A stretch of 7,138 nt of DNA, taken from positions 1 through 7,138 of the forward strand of contig JAGCSE010000043.1 in the NCBI GenBank assembly GCA_017964325.1, read 5' to 3'. Every line of letters starts with the position of its first letter. Position 1 is the stretch's first letter. Shown in pieces: positions 1-6,862 of the stretch. Source of the DNA: Victivallales bacterium. Lineage in GTDB: Bacteria > Verrucomicrobiota > Lentisphaeria > Oligosphaerales > Oligosphaeraceae. The notes under the pieces were generated by a model. It ran no database searches and was not told the DNA's origin. It was given only the letters and a program-made list of their open reading frames with translations. The translations under genes and the position numbers were made by a program.

Positions 1-1
1 C

Positions 2-1156
2 GTCATCGGCAGCGAACCGCTCGAAAACGGCCACAATCTCGTCGGCTACCACATCGACTGCCCGCGTCTCGATCTCAAGCCATCGCCGCTCTATGAAGAC
101 GACAAGCTCGTCCTCCTGGACACGCACTACTACGGCGGCATCAAGAAATACCAGTGGGTCACCCTCCCGCTCGCCCTACATGGCGTCCTCTTCAAAAAAG
201 ACGGCACGAAAGTCCAGCTCGACATCGGCGAGAAGCCTGAAGATCCCGTCTTGACCATCACCGACCTGCTCCCCCATCTTGGCCGCGACCAGGCTGGCAA
301 GCCCCTCGGAACCGCCATCCCCGGCGAAGCCCTCAACGTGCTCATCGCATCCCGTCCCATTGACAAAGAAAACGACGACAAGGAAATCGGAGAGAAGACG
401 AAACTCCGCATCCTCAAACTGCTCAAAGACAACTACGGCATTGAAGAAGAAGATTTTGCATCCGCAGAGCTTGAAATCACCCCCGCCGGCCCCGCCCGCC
501 ATCTCGGCCTGGACAAATCCATGGTTCTCGGCTACGGACAGGACGACCGCGTCTGCGCATTCGGCGCCATCAAAGCCATCTTCGACTTGAAAGGCACGCC
601 GTCCCGCACCGCCGCCGCCGTCATCTGTGACAAGGAGGAAATCGGCTCCGTCGGCCAGACCGGCATGGAATCCACATTCATGGAAAACACCGTCGCCGAA
701 CTCGTCAATCTCACAGTTGACAACTACTCCGACCTGCTGACACGCCGCGCCCTCGAACATTCCGCCATGCTTTCCGCAGATGTCTGCGCACTCCATGACC
801 CCGGCTTCGGCGACGTTTCATCCCCCCACAATATGCCGAAGATCAACTGCGGCATCGCCCTCATGAAATACACGGGCGGCGGCGGCAAAGGCGGTTCTTC
901 GGACGCATCCGCCGAATTCATGTCCAAAGTGCGCACCATCTTTAACGACAACAAAGTCATCTGGCAGATGGGCGAACTTGGCAAGGTCGATGTCGGCGGT
1001 GGCGGCACCATCGCGCATTTCCTCGCGCACTATGGCATGAACGTCGTCGATTGCGGCGTTGGCCTGTTCTCCATGCACGCCCCCTACGAAACAGCCGGCA
1101 AGTTGGACATCTACATGGGCTACAAGGCCTACAAGGCGTTCTTCGAATCCAAGTAA
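2..1156 (+). CDS. M18-family zinc aminopeptidase, C-terminal 384 residues (5' end outside window)
   Basis: This is a cytosolic metallo-aminopeptidase of peptidase family M18 (aspartyl aminopeptidase / bacterial ApeA type), which removes N-terminal residues from peptides using two metal ions. The reading frame is open from the left edge, so the ATG at 251 is an internal methionine and not the start; M18 blocks are already present before it. Counting from the first visible codon, the family landmarks are HIDCPRLDLKP (His17 and Asp19, the first metal ligand and its neighbour), the THYYGGIKKYQW block, GYGQDDR (about 178-183), CDKEEIGS with the Glu212-Glu213 pair, SADVCALH with Asp260, the glycine-rich KYTGGGGKGGSSDA stretch, and the C-terminal SMHAPYE carrying the last ligand, His359. 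Bacterial M18 enzymes are about 450-470 residues long, so roughly 70-90 N-terminal residues are missing. All metal-binding positions I can see are intact. The gene ends with TAA, 54 bp before the oxidoreductase, with no convincing terminator between them. Family assignment is firm; substrate preference is not readable. Confidence 0.93.
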   Translation, partial: VIGSEPLENGHNLVGYHIDCPRLDLKPSPLYEDDKLVLLDTHYYGGIKKYQWVTLPLALHGVLFKKDGTKVQLDIGEKPEDPVLTITDLLPHLGRDQAGKPLGTAIPGEALNVLIASRPIDKENDDKEIGEKTKLRILKLLKDNYGIEEEDFASAELEITPAGPARHLGLDKSMVLGYGQDDRVCAFGAIKAIFDLKGTPSRTAAAVICDKEEIGSVGQTGMESTFMENTVAELVNLTVDNYSDLLTRRALEHSAMLSADVCALHDPGFGDVSSPHNMPKINCGIALMKYTGGGGKGGSSDASAEFMSKVRTIFNDNKVIWQMGELGKVDVGGGGTIAHFLAHYGMNVVDCGVGLFSMHAPYETAGKLDIYMGYKAYKAFFESK

Positions 1157-1210
1157 GCAGTCAATTTTTCAGGCTCAACCATCTGAGCAAACAACAATAA
1201 GAGGTAAGAT
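1157..1210 (+). promoter_or_regulatory. Intergenic leader of the oxidoreductase gene with Shine-Dalgarno
   Basis: The 54-bp gap holds the ribosome-binding site AAGAGGTA (1199-1206), with five bases between GAGGT and the ATG at 1211. This supports that start over the in-frame ATG at 1220. The context around the site is almost repeated before the next gene (2539-2546). A weak 5-bp inverted repeat, GCTCA/TGAGC (1173-1177/1184-1188), has no T tract after it. I see no convincing -35/-10 pair, so read-through from the aminopeptidase gene is possible. Confidence 0.55.
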
Positions 1211-2515
1211 ATGCCGAAAATGAACCGCAGAGACTTTTTGGCGACCAGCGCCCTCGCCGGCGCGGGATTCTCCATCATTCCGAGCAGCGTCCTGGCTGGC
1301 CCTGGCCGCCGCGGCGCCAACGACAAGATCAACCACGCCATCATTGGCGTCGGCGGCATGGGCAGCGGCCATGTCGGTTATGTGCTCAACGATCCGCAAG
1401 CCAGGCTCGTCGCCGTCTGTGACGTCCGCAAATCCCGCCGCGACGCAGCTGCCGCCCGCGCCAAAAAGGCCGGCCATGACTGCAAGGCATATCTTGACTT
1501 CCGCGAAATGATCGACAACGAAGAAATCGACGTCGTCCACGTCGTCACGCCGCCGCATTGGCATGCTCTCCAGAACATCTACGCGCTGAACGCAGGTTGC
1601 GACGTCTGGGCGGAAAAGCCCATGACGCGCACGATCGCCGAAGGCCAGGCTGTCGCAGACGCCGTCCGTCGCAATGGCCGTGTCTTCCGTTTGAACACGT
1701 GGTTCCGCCTCTACGGAGGCTTCTACGGGCTCGGCTCGACCGTCGATCCGCTCGCACGTCTCATCCGCTCCGGCCTGCTTGGCTGGCCACTGACCGTCCG
1801 TGTCTCCATGCACACAGGCTTCCATTGGAAAGCCTCCATGTGGATGGGAAAAATCGGCCTGCCGCCGCAACCCGTTCCAAATGACCTCGACTACGACCTT
1901 TGGCTTGGCCCCGCGCCATGGAAGCCCTTCACGGATCACCGCACGCAAGGCTCCTTCCGCGGCTATTGGGACTATGACGGCGGCGGCCTCGCGGACATGG
2001 GACAGCACTATCTCGATCCTGTTCAGTACATGCTCGGCAAAGATGACACGAGCCCTGTCGAAATCGAAGCGACGGCACCGTGGCCACAGCATCCAGACGC
2101 AGTCGGCCTCTGGGGACAGGTCTATATGAAATACGCCGACGGCTGCAAGATCATTCTCGAATCCTGCGAATGGGGCGAACAGGAAACGAAGGGCAAGCCG
2201 TACATCGAAGGACCTCTCGGAAAGGTCTATCCGGGTTTCCGCACAGAACCGGCATCACTCGCCGCGCAGGTCAAATATCTGCCGGAGATGAAGCCCATGA
2301 TCAAAGATTTCAACATCTCCGTCCGCACGCGGCAAAAATTTGGCCTGAACGAAATGAACGGCAACCGTTCCAACATTCTCGTCCATCTTGCCAACATCGC
2401 CATCCGTACAGGCCGCAAGCTGCATTTCGATCCTGAGACCATGCGCTTTGTCAACGACCCAGAAGCCAACCGCCTCGCCGAGCAGCCCATGCGTTCCCCC
2501 TGGAGTCTGATGTAA
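1211..2515 (+). CDS. Tat-exported Gfo/Idh/MocA-family oxidoreductase (putative glycoside/sugar dehydrogenase)
   Basis: This 434-residue NAD(P)-dependent dehydrogenase probably oxidises a sugar or glycoside hydroxyl outside the cytoplasm. The N-terminus has a twin-arginine signal: NRRDFL (residues 5-10), a weakly hydrophobic Ala/Gly/Ser stretch and a possible cleavage site after Ala29 (VLA-GP). Tat export fits a protein that must fold around its nucleotide in the cytoplasm, as in Zymomonas glucose-fructose oxidoreductase. The Rossmann domain follows, with GVGGMG (46-51) as dinucleotide-binding loop, Asp71 at the end of the second strand (AVCDVR), VVTPPHWH (111-118) and the family AEKP motif (134-137; Lys136 is the usual catalytic lysine). 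The C-terminal substrate domain contains DYDGGGLADMGQHYLD (255-270), where Asp262 and His266 match the conserved D..xH positions. Length is normal. The gene lies 39 bp before a DUF1080 protein, and that pairing suggests formation of 3-keto sugars; this is inference. Other substrates, such as inositols or uronic derivatives, are possible. Confidence 0.92.
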   Translation: MPKMNRRDFLATSALAGAGFSIIPSSVLAGPGRRGANDKINHAIIGVGGMGSGHVGYVLNDPQARLVAVCDVRKSRRDAAAARAKKAGHDCKAYLDFREMIDNEEIDVVHVVTPPHWHALQNIYALNAGCDVWAEKPMTRTIAEGQAVADAVRRNGRVFRLNTWFRLYGGFYGLGSTVDPLARLIRSGLLGWPLTVRVSMHTGFHWKASMWMGKIGLPPQPVPNDLDYDLWLGPAPWKPFTDHRTQGSFRGYWDYDGGGLADMGQHYLDPVQYMLGKDDTSPVEIEATAPWPQHPDAVGLWGQVYMKYADGCKIILESCEWGEQETKGKPYIEGPLGKVYPGFRTEPASLAAQVKYLPEMKPMIKDFNISVRTRQKFGLNEMNGNRSNILVHLANIAIRTGRKLHFDPETMRFVNDPEANRLAEQPMRSPWSLM

Positions 2516-2554
2516 CTCCCTTCAGCCACGTCACTAACAAGAGGTATAAACGAT
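2516..2554 (+). promoter_or_regulatory. Intergenic leader of the multidomain DUF1080 gene with Shine-Dalgarno
   Basis: The 39-bp gap contains the Shine-Dalgarno AAGAGGTA (2539-2546), nine bases from GAGGT to the ATG at 2555. No hairpin or promoter is evident, so the two genes are probably transcribed together. The same AACAA-AAGAGGTA context precedes the oxidoreductase gene, where the spacing is five bases. Confidence 0.55.
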
Positions 2555-5500
2555 ATGAAAACTTTGCTTTTCGCTTTAGCCGCCAGTGCCGCTGTCGCCG
2601 TATCCGCGCAAAGCGCCATGAAACTGGCTGCACAGCTCGAATGGGCCAATCCCGCAGATGGCAAGAAAATAGTCCTCGAACTCCAGAAGCTCGGAAAGGA
2701 CGGCGTGAAGGAACTCGTCGCCAATTTGAAAGAAGCCAATGACAAACAAGTCGTACAAGCGTCATTCGCCTTGGAATCGCTTGTCCAATACTCCTCCCGT
2801 CCGGGAGCGGACGCGGAACGCGCCGTCATCGCGGAAGCCTTGGCTGAGAACATTCCCGCAGCCGTTGATGATGTCGCCAAAGGCATCGTCGTGAAAGCCT
2901 TGGAACTCTGCGGATCAGACGCGCAGGTTCCCGCCATCGTCCCGATGCTCGACAATCCGAAAGTCCGCACATACGCCATCTTCACGTTGGTCCAAATCAA
3001 TTCGGAAAACTCACGCAAGACGTTGCGCGATGCTGCCGCTAAGGCCGCTCCCGAAGTCGCCATCGAATACGCTCCTGCATTCAGCAAACTGAAAGACGAA
3101 GCCACCGCAGAGCTTCTCATCAAGATGCTTGAAACCGCGAAGCCGCATCAGCGTTCCATCGTCTTCACGGCTCTTGCCAACATCGGCTATGCTCCAGCCG
3201 CCGATTTGATGCTTGCCGAGCTCAACGCGAAATCCGCCTTCCAGCGTTCCGCCGCATCGGGTGCTCTCTCCCTTCTTATTAATAATGTAAAGGACAAAGC
3301 CGTCGCCATCGACATCGCAAAAAAATTCCATGATGCACAGCCTGGCGAAGCTTCACTCACCGCTCTGCTGGATACGATGGGTCCCGAAGCGACCATCGAT
3401 GCTCTCCTCGCAGCCGCCGCCAACGGCGATTTCGTCCGCCGCGAAGCCATGATGAAATTGCTGGAAGGACAGCCGAAGGAAATTGTCACGCCGAAAGCCA
3501 TCGCCGTCGCCAAATCCGCCAAGCCCGAACTCGCTGCTGCCATCGTCAATATGCTCGGCAGAGCCGCCGATCCCGCCGCCCTCCCCTTTGTGACGGAATC
3601 CCTCGGCAACGCCAACCCCACAGTCCGTAAAGCCGCCGCCGACTCCATCACCTCCTTCGGCGTTGACAACGGTGTCAAGGAACTCGTTGCAAAACTCGCC
3701 ACCGCAACAACTAAAGAGAACATCGACATTCTGAAGAACGCCCTCAGCTGGCAACAGTCCGAAGTGTTCGCCAAGACAGTCGCCGCCGCCATCCCGCAAG
3801 CCACGAAGCAAGGCAAAATCGCCTTGACAGAAGTTCTCGCCTCCCGCAAAGCCATCGCGCAGAGCGCTCCTGTGTTCGCCATGCTCGCTGGCGATGCGGA
3901 CGAAGCCAAAGCCGCTCTTAAGGCTTTGGAAGTCCTTGCTGTTCCCGCTGATACCCAGAAAGTTCTCGATTTCATGCTGAAGACGGAAAGCGCCTCCCTC
4001 CGCAAAGGAGCTCAGACCGTTCTGACACAGGTCGCTCGCGTTGACGAAAAGGCCGCGCAGACCGTCGTCGCCGCCATGAAAGACGCTCCGCTCGGCGCGA
4101 AAGTCATTCTGCTTCAGACCATGCCCAAAATTGGCAACGCCGCTGCATTGGAAGCCGTCGTCGCCAATCTGGATACACAAGACGCCGATCTCAAGAACGC
4201 CGCTGTCCGCGCCCTTGCGGATTGGCCGAATTTCGCCGCCGCCCCCGCATTGGAGAAAATCGCCGCACAGAAGGACAACCAACTCCATCGCGTTCTCGCG
4301 CTCCGCGCACTCATCCGCGTCTCAGCCATCAGCGAAGGCAAATCGCCTGCGCAAATCGTTGAAAGTCTGAAGAAAGCGCAAGCCCTCTGCATCAACAACG
4401 ATGAGCAGAAGCTTGTCCTCTCCGCCATCGGCAACATCCGTTCGGATGAAGCGTTGAAAGACATCGTCATTCCCGCCTTCGAAAATGCCGAACTCGTCGC
4501 CGAGGCATCCGTCGCCGCCACAAACATCGCCTGTGCACGCAATAACCACGACCGCGGCCTCCTCACGCTACCCGCTCGCACCGCCCTTGAACTGGTCATC
4601 GCCAAATCAGGCAACGACGACCTTAAGGCGAAAGCGGAAGCCCAACTCGGCAAGTTCCCGCCAGCCGGCGTCAACGTCGCCTTCGGCAAGCCCGTCAAGA
4701 CCTCCTGCCCGCAACAGGGCAACTACTCCCCAAACAAAGCGGTTGACGGCATCATCGACCGCGGCTCTGCATGGTTCGGCAACCAGTGGCCCAGCTGGAT
4801 CACCGTCGATCTCTTGCAGCCCGAAAACATCAATTTCATCAAACCGACCTTCTATTGGGACGGCAACCGCTATTATACCTATAATATCGAAGTTTCAGAC
4901 GACAACCAGAACTGGAAGAAAGTCATCGATATGTCTGCCAACAAGTCAGTTGCGACGGAACAGGGCATCGCCCATGCAATCGTGCCCGCCGTCAAGGCCC
5001 GCTACGTCCGTTTGAACATTCTGAAGAATTCCGTCAACGAAGCCGTCCATCTCGTTGAATTGGAAGTCTTTTCGCTGACCGGCAAGCAACCGAAGGCCGC
5101 TGGCCCGAACCTCCTGCTCAGACAGCCCGTCACGGCCGGTTCGCAGCAGGAAGAGCACTACTCGCCCGACCGCCTGACCGATGGCAAGATCGGCAAGACA
5201 GATGGATGGCACACGGATCAGTGCCCCACGTGGATCACCGTTGACATGCAACAAGTTGCAGAAATCGACACGGCCCGCGTGATCTTCTACTGGGACGGCA
5301 ACCGCACCTACTCCTACAACATCGAAGTGTCCGAAGACAACCAGAAATGGACGAAAGTCGCGGATGTTCCGAACAACACCGTTCCCGCAGACGCGCAGGG
5401 TTTCGTCCACAAATTCAAGCCCATCAAGGCACAGTATGTCCGCCTGAACGTCACAAAGGGCGTCGGCCCCGGCCCCAACGGCAAATATGTCCATGTCGTC

Positions 5501-6814
5501 GAATTGGAAGCCTACGCGGCTGGCAAGGCTCCCGCGCAGTTCCCAGCGGCCGAAAAGCCTGTCATCAAGGCTCCGCCGCTCCCGCCAGCTGACAAGGATG
5601 GTTTTATCAACTTGTTCAACGGCAAAGATTTCACGGGCTGGATGGGCAGCGTCAGCGGATACGGCATCGAAGACGGCGGCATCATGTTCTGCGACCCGAA
5701 GAAGGGCGGCAAGATTCTCACGCAGTGGCAGTTCTCCGATTTCGAGCTCCATTTCGACTTCCTGCTCAGCCTCGGCGCCAACAACGGTCTTGCCATCCGC
5801 GCCCCCGAAGAAGGCGATCCCGCCTACGTCGGCATGGAACTGCAGATCATCGACAACGATGGCTACAAGAAGCACAAGGGCGGTCTCGCCCCGTGGCAGC
5901 ACCACGGCTCCATCTATGGTGTCGTTCCCGCCAAGCAAGGCGCTCTGAAGCCCGCCGGCGAATGGAACCATGAACACGTCATCGCCAAGGGAACGAAAAT
6001 CAAAGTCATTGTCAATGATCAGGTTATCGTTGACGCCGACATCGCGAACATCCAGGAGACCGCCGACGGCAAAGGCCGCGCCAAACATCCTGGTCTCGAC
6101 CGTCGCACAGGCCATATCGGCTGGCTCGGTCATGGTGATCTCGTCAAATTCAAGAACATCCGCATCAAACCGTTCATGCCATACGAAGACGAACCGATCA
6201 ACGTCGCCCCCGAAGGCTATGTCCCGCTCTTCAACGGCCGCGATCTCACTGGCTGGAAAGGCCTCTTGAAAGGCCCTGCCGACAACCCCGAAGTCCGGGC
6301 GAAGATGAACGCCGAACAACTCGCCGCCGCCCAGAAGGAGGCGGACGAAGTGATGCGCGCCCACTGGAAAGTCATTGATGGCGCCCTCCACTACGACGGC
6401 AGGGGCAGAAGCCTTTGCACCGTGAAGGACTACGCGGATTTCGACATGTACTGCGATTGGAAGATCACCGCCGGCGGCGACTCCGGCCTCTATCTCCGTG
6501 GCGCACCGCAAGTCCAGATCTGGGATCCCAACCAGTGGAAGATCGGTTCGGGTGGCCTATACAACAACCAGAAGAATCCGAGCAAGGCTCTCGTCATCGC
6601 CGACAATCCAATCGGACAATGGAACCGCTTCCGCATCAAGATGGTCGGCGAACGCGTCTCCGTCTGGCTCAACGGCATTCTCGTCGTTGACAATACCATC
6701 ATGGAGAACTACTGGAACCGCCGCATTCCGATCTACCCCAGTGGCCAAATCGAACTGCAGCACCACGGCAGCCATCTCGAATTCCGCAACATCTACATCA
6801 AAGAACTCAAATAA
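2555..6814 (+). CDS. Secreted multidomain protein: HEAT repeats, two F5/8 type C domains, two DUF1080 (3-keto-disaccharide hydrolase family) domains
   Basis: This 1419-residue exported protein probably binds and cleaves glycosides. Residues 1-18 form a Sec signal peptide with a cleavage site after AVSA; there is no lipobox cysteine. Residues about 25-700 are an Ala/Lys/Glu/Leu-rich series of HEAT-like helical pairs. Residues 704-843 and 851-988 are two F5/8 type C (discoidin-like) domains, typical carbohydrate or surface binders, sharing WITVD, FYWDGNR and YVRLN. A Pro/Ala-rich linker (989-1012) leads to two DUF1080 domains at 1014-1207 and 1220-1419, opening with LFNGKDFTGW (1020) and LFNGRDLTGW (1225). 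DUF1080 is a jelly-roll fold whose studied members act on 3-keto-glycosides. The chain ends at IYIKELK with no sorting signal or membrane anchor, so it is likely periplasmic or released. A good Shine-Dalgarno supports the start. Architecture is well supported; catalysis by both domains and the substrate are inferred. A purely structural or adhesive role cannot be excluded. Confidence 0.92.
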   Translation: MKTLLFALAASAAVAVSAQSAMKLAAQLEWANPADGKKIVLELQKLGKDGVKELVANLKEANDKQVVQASFALESLVQYSSRPGADAERAVIAEALAENIPAAVDDVAKGIVVKALELCGSDAQVPAIVPMLDNPKVRTYAIFTLVQINSENSRKTLRDAAAKAAPEVAIEYAPAFSKLKDEATAELLIKMLETAKPHQRSIVFTALANIGYAPAADLMLAELNAKSAFQRSAASGALSLLINNVKDKAVAIDIAKKFHDAQPGEASLTALLDTMGPEATIDALLAAAANGDFVRREAMMKLLEGQPKEIVTPKAIAVAKSAKPELAAAIVNMLGRAADPAALPFVTESLGNANPTVRKAAADSITSFGVDNGVKELVAKLATATTKENIDILKNALSWQQSEVFAKTVAAAIPQATKQGKIALTEVLASRKAIAQSAPVFAMLAGDADEAKAALKALEVLAVPADTQKVLDFMLKTESASLRKGAQTVLTQVARVDEKAAQTVVAAMKDAPLGAKVILLQTMPKIGNAAALEAVVANLDTQDADLKNAAVRALADWPNFAAAPALEKIAAQKDNQLHRVLALRALIRVSAISEGKSPAQIVESLKKAQALCINNDEQKLVLSAIGNIRSDEALKDIVIPAFENAELVAEASVAATNIACARNNHDRGLLTLPARTALELVIAKSGNDDLKAKAEAQLGKFPPAGVNVAFGKPVKTSCPQQGNYSPNKAVDGIIDRGSAWFGNQWPSWITVDLLQPENINFIKPTFYWDGNRYYTYNIEVSDDNQNWKKVIDMSANKSVATEQGIAHAIVPAVKARYVRLNILKNSVNEAVHLVELEVFSLTGKQPKAAGPNLLLRQPVTAGSQQEEHYSPDRLTDGKIGKTDGWHTDQCPTWITVDMQQVAEIDTARVIFYWDGNRTYSYNIEVSEDNQKWTKVADVPNNTVPADAQGFVHKFKPIKAQYVRLNVTKGVGPGPNGKYVHVVELEAYAAGKAPAQFPAAEKPVIKAPPLPPADKDGFINLFNGKDFTGWMGSVSGYGIEDGGIMFCDPKKGGKILTQWQFSDFELHFDFLLSLGANNGLAIRAPEEGDPAYVGMELQIIDNDGYKKHKGGLAPWQHHGSIYGVVPAKQGALKPAGEWNHEHVIAKGTKIKVIVNDQVIVDADIANIQETADGKGRAKHPGLDRRTGHIGWLGHGDLVKFKNIRIKPFMPYEDEPINVAPEGYVPLFNGRDLTGWKGLLKGPADNPEVRAKMNAEQLAAAQKEADEVMRAHWKVIDGALHYDGRGRSLCTVKDYADFDMYCDWKITAGGDSGLYLRGAPQVQIWDPNQWKIGSGGLYNNQKNPSKALVIADNPIGQWNRFRIKMVGERVSVWLNGILVVDNTIMENYWNRRIPIYPSGQIELQHHGSHLEFRNIYIKELK
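2627..4654 (+). repeat. HEAT-like repeat array inside the multidomain protein (residues about 25-700)
   Basis: The stretch encodes roughly 670 residues of amphipathic helices with no enzyme motif. Units have the pattern 'loss of activity'-type HEAT consensus: a first helix ending in a Leu, an Asn/Asp-containing turn, then a second helix with VR/QR followed by A..AL. Clear examples are VPAIVPMLDNPKVRTYAIFT (125), AELLIKMLETAKPHQRSIVF (185), ADLMLAELNAKSAFQRSAAS (216), ALPFVTESLGNANPTVRKAA (342) and LEAVVANLDTQDADLKNAAV (532). Units are divergent at DNA level, so this is an old protein repeat and not a recent tandem duplication. HEAT arrays usually form curved protein-binding scaffolds. Confidence 0.72.
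4664..5083 (+). repeat. F5/8 type C (discoidin-like) domain, copy 1 (residues 704-843)
   Basis: The domain opens with NVAFGKPVKTS, the usual first strand of F5/8C modules, then YSPNKAVDG, WPSWITVDL, FYWDGNRYYTYNIEVSDDNQ, ARYVRLN and ends at LVELEVFS. Such domains commonly bind carbohydrates, often in glycan-active secreted enzymes. It is a homologue of the module directly following, offset by 145 residues at the FYWDGNR motif. Ligand cannot be deduced. Confidence 0.82.
5105..5518 (+). repeat. F5/8 type C (discoidin-like) domain, copy 2 (residues 851-988)
   Basis: This copy starts at NLLLRQPVTAGS and has YSPDRLTDG, CPTWITVDM, FYWDGNRTYSYNIEVSEDNQ, AQYVRLN and VVELEAYA, matching copy 1 block for block. 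The 14-base run GGGACGGCAACCGC is identical in both (4857-4870 and 5292-5305), while flanking codons differ largely by synonymous changes. The pair points to an internal duplication that may raise avidity for a polymeric ligand. Confidence 0.82.
5594..6175 (+). repeat. DUF1080 / 3-keto-disaccharide hydrolase domain, copy 1 (residues 1014-1207)
   Basis: The domain begins with GFINLFNGKDFTGW (1016-1029) and runs through FELHFDFLL, NNGLAIRAP, MELQIID (1094-1100), GSIYGVVPA, GEWNHEHV, IVNDQVIVD and the closing GHIGWLGHGDLVKFKNIRI. This is the complete PF06439-type jelly-roll signature (by recognition, not search). The characterised activity of the family is cleavage of 3-keto-glycosides; whether this copy is active is not shown by sequence alone. 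Confidence 0.85.
6212..6811 (+). repeat. DUF1080 / 3-keto-disaccharide hydrolase domain, copy 2 (residues 1220-1419)
   Basis: This copy has LFNGRDLTGW (1225-1234), then an Ala/Glu-rich helical insertion (about 1240-1270), followed by HWKVIDGALHYDG, LCTVKDYADFDMYCDWKI, GGDSGLYLRG, QVQIWD (1319-1324), GSGGLYNNQ, GQWNRFRIKM, WLNGILVVD and GQIELQHHGSHLEFRNI. It belongs to a different DUF1080 subtype from copy 1: the insertion and the GSGGLYNNQ loop are absent there. The protein ends 3 residues after the final strand. Confidence 0.85.
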
Positions 6815-6829
6815 ATCGTAACATCATAA

Positions 6830-6849
6830 GGGCGGCGGAAACGCCGCCC
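6830..6849 (+). terminator. Perfect GC-rich hairpin after the multidomain gene (possible terminator or hisD leader structure)
   Basis: GGGCGGCG (6830-6837) pairs exactly with CGCCGCCC (6842-6849) around a GAAA tetraloop (6838-6841), a very stable GNRA-capped stem starting 16 bases after the stop codon of the preceding gene. The bases after it on the + strand are GCTATTTG, so the T tract is short and broken, and classical Rho-independent termination would be weak. It lies 13 bases before the hisD ATG, so it could equally shape hisD translation. The stem is certain; its function is not. Confidence 0.6.
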
Positions 6850-6862
6850 GCTATTTGAAAAA

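Noticed and set aside
251..1156. Reading the aminopeptidase as starting at the ATG at 251
   Set aside because: The same frame is open to the left edge and already encodes the metal-binding HIDCPRLDLKP block and the THYYGGIKKYQW block, so 251 is an internal methionine.
1173..1188. Inverted repeat GCTCA/TGAGC between aminopeptidase and oxidoreductase genes
   Set aside because: The stem is only 5 bp with a 6-base loop and no T tract follows, so it is not credible as a terminator and could be chance.
1175..2092. A 305-codon open frame on the minus strand opposite the oxidoreductase
   Set aside because: It is a shadow of the oxidoreductase's codon bias; the translation resembles no family I recognise.
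3274..3290. Short AT-rich patch in the HEAT region as a possible insertion scar
   Set aside because: It is in frame, encodes ordinary Leu-Ile-Asn-Asn-Val residues at the end of a helix, and shows no flanking duplication.
3187..4288. Two overlapping long minus-strand frames opposite the HEAT region
   Set aside because: They overlap each other and mirror the Ala-rich codons of the HEAT repeats; low-complexity Ala/Ser- or Gly-rich translations are typical of antisense artefacts.
4855..4885. TTGGGA and TATAAT with a 19-bp gap, resembling a sigma-70 promoter inside the multidomain gene
   Set aside because: The TATAAT comes from Tyr/Asn codons of the F5/8C core motif, the -35 is poor and the spacing long, and the homologous second copy lacks it.
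4946..6511. A 521-codon open frame on the minus strand opposite the F5/8C and DUF1080 region
   Set aside because: It lies wholly within a gene with clear domain homology. Long antisense frames are expected from the strong C/G preference at third codon positions; the translation has no recognisable domain and no ribosome-binding context was found.
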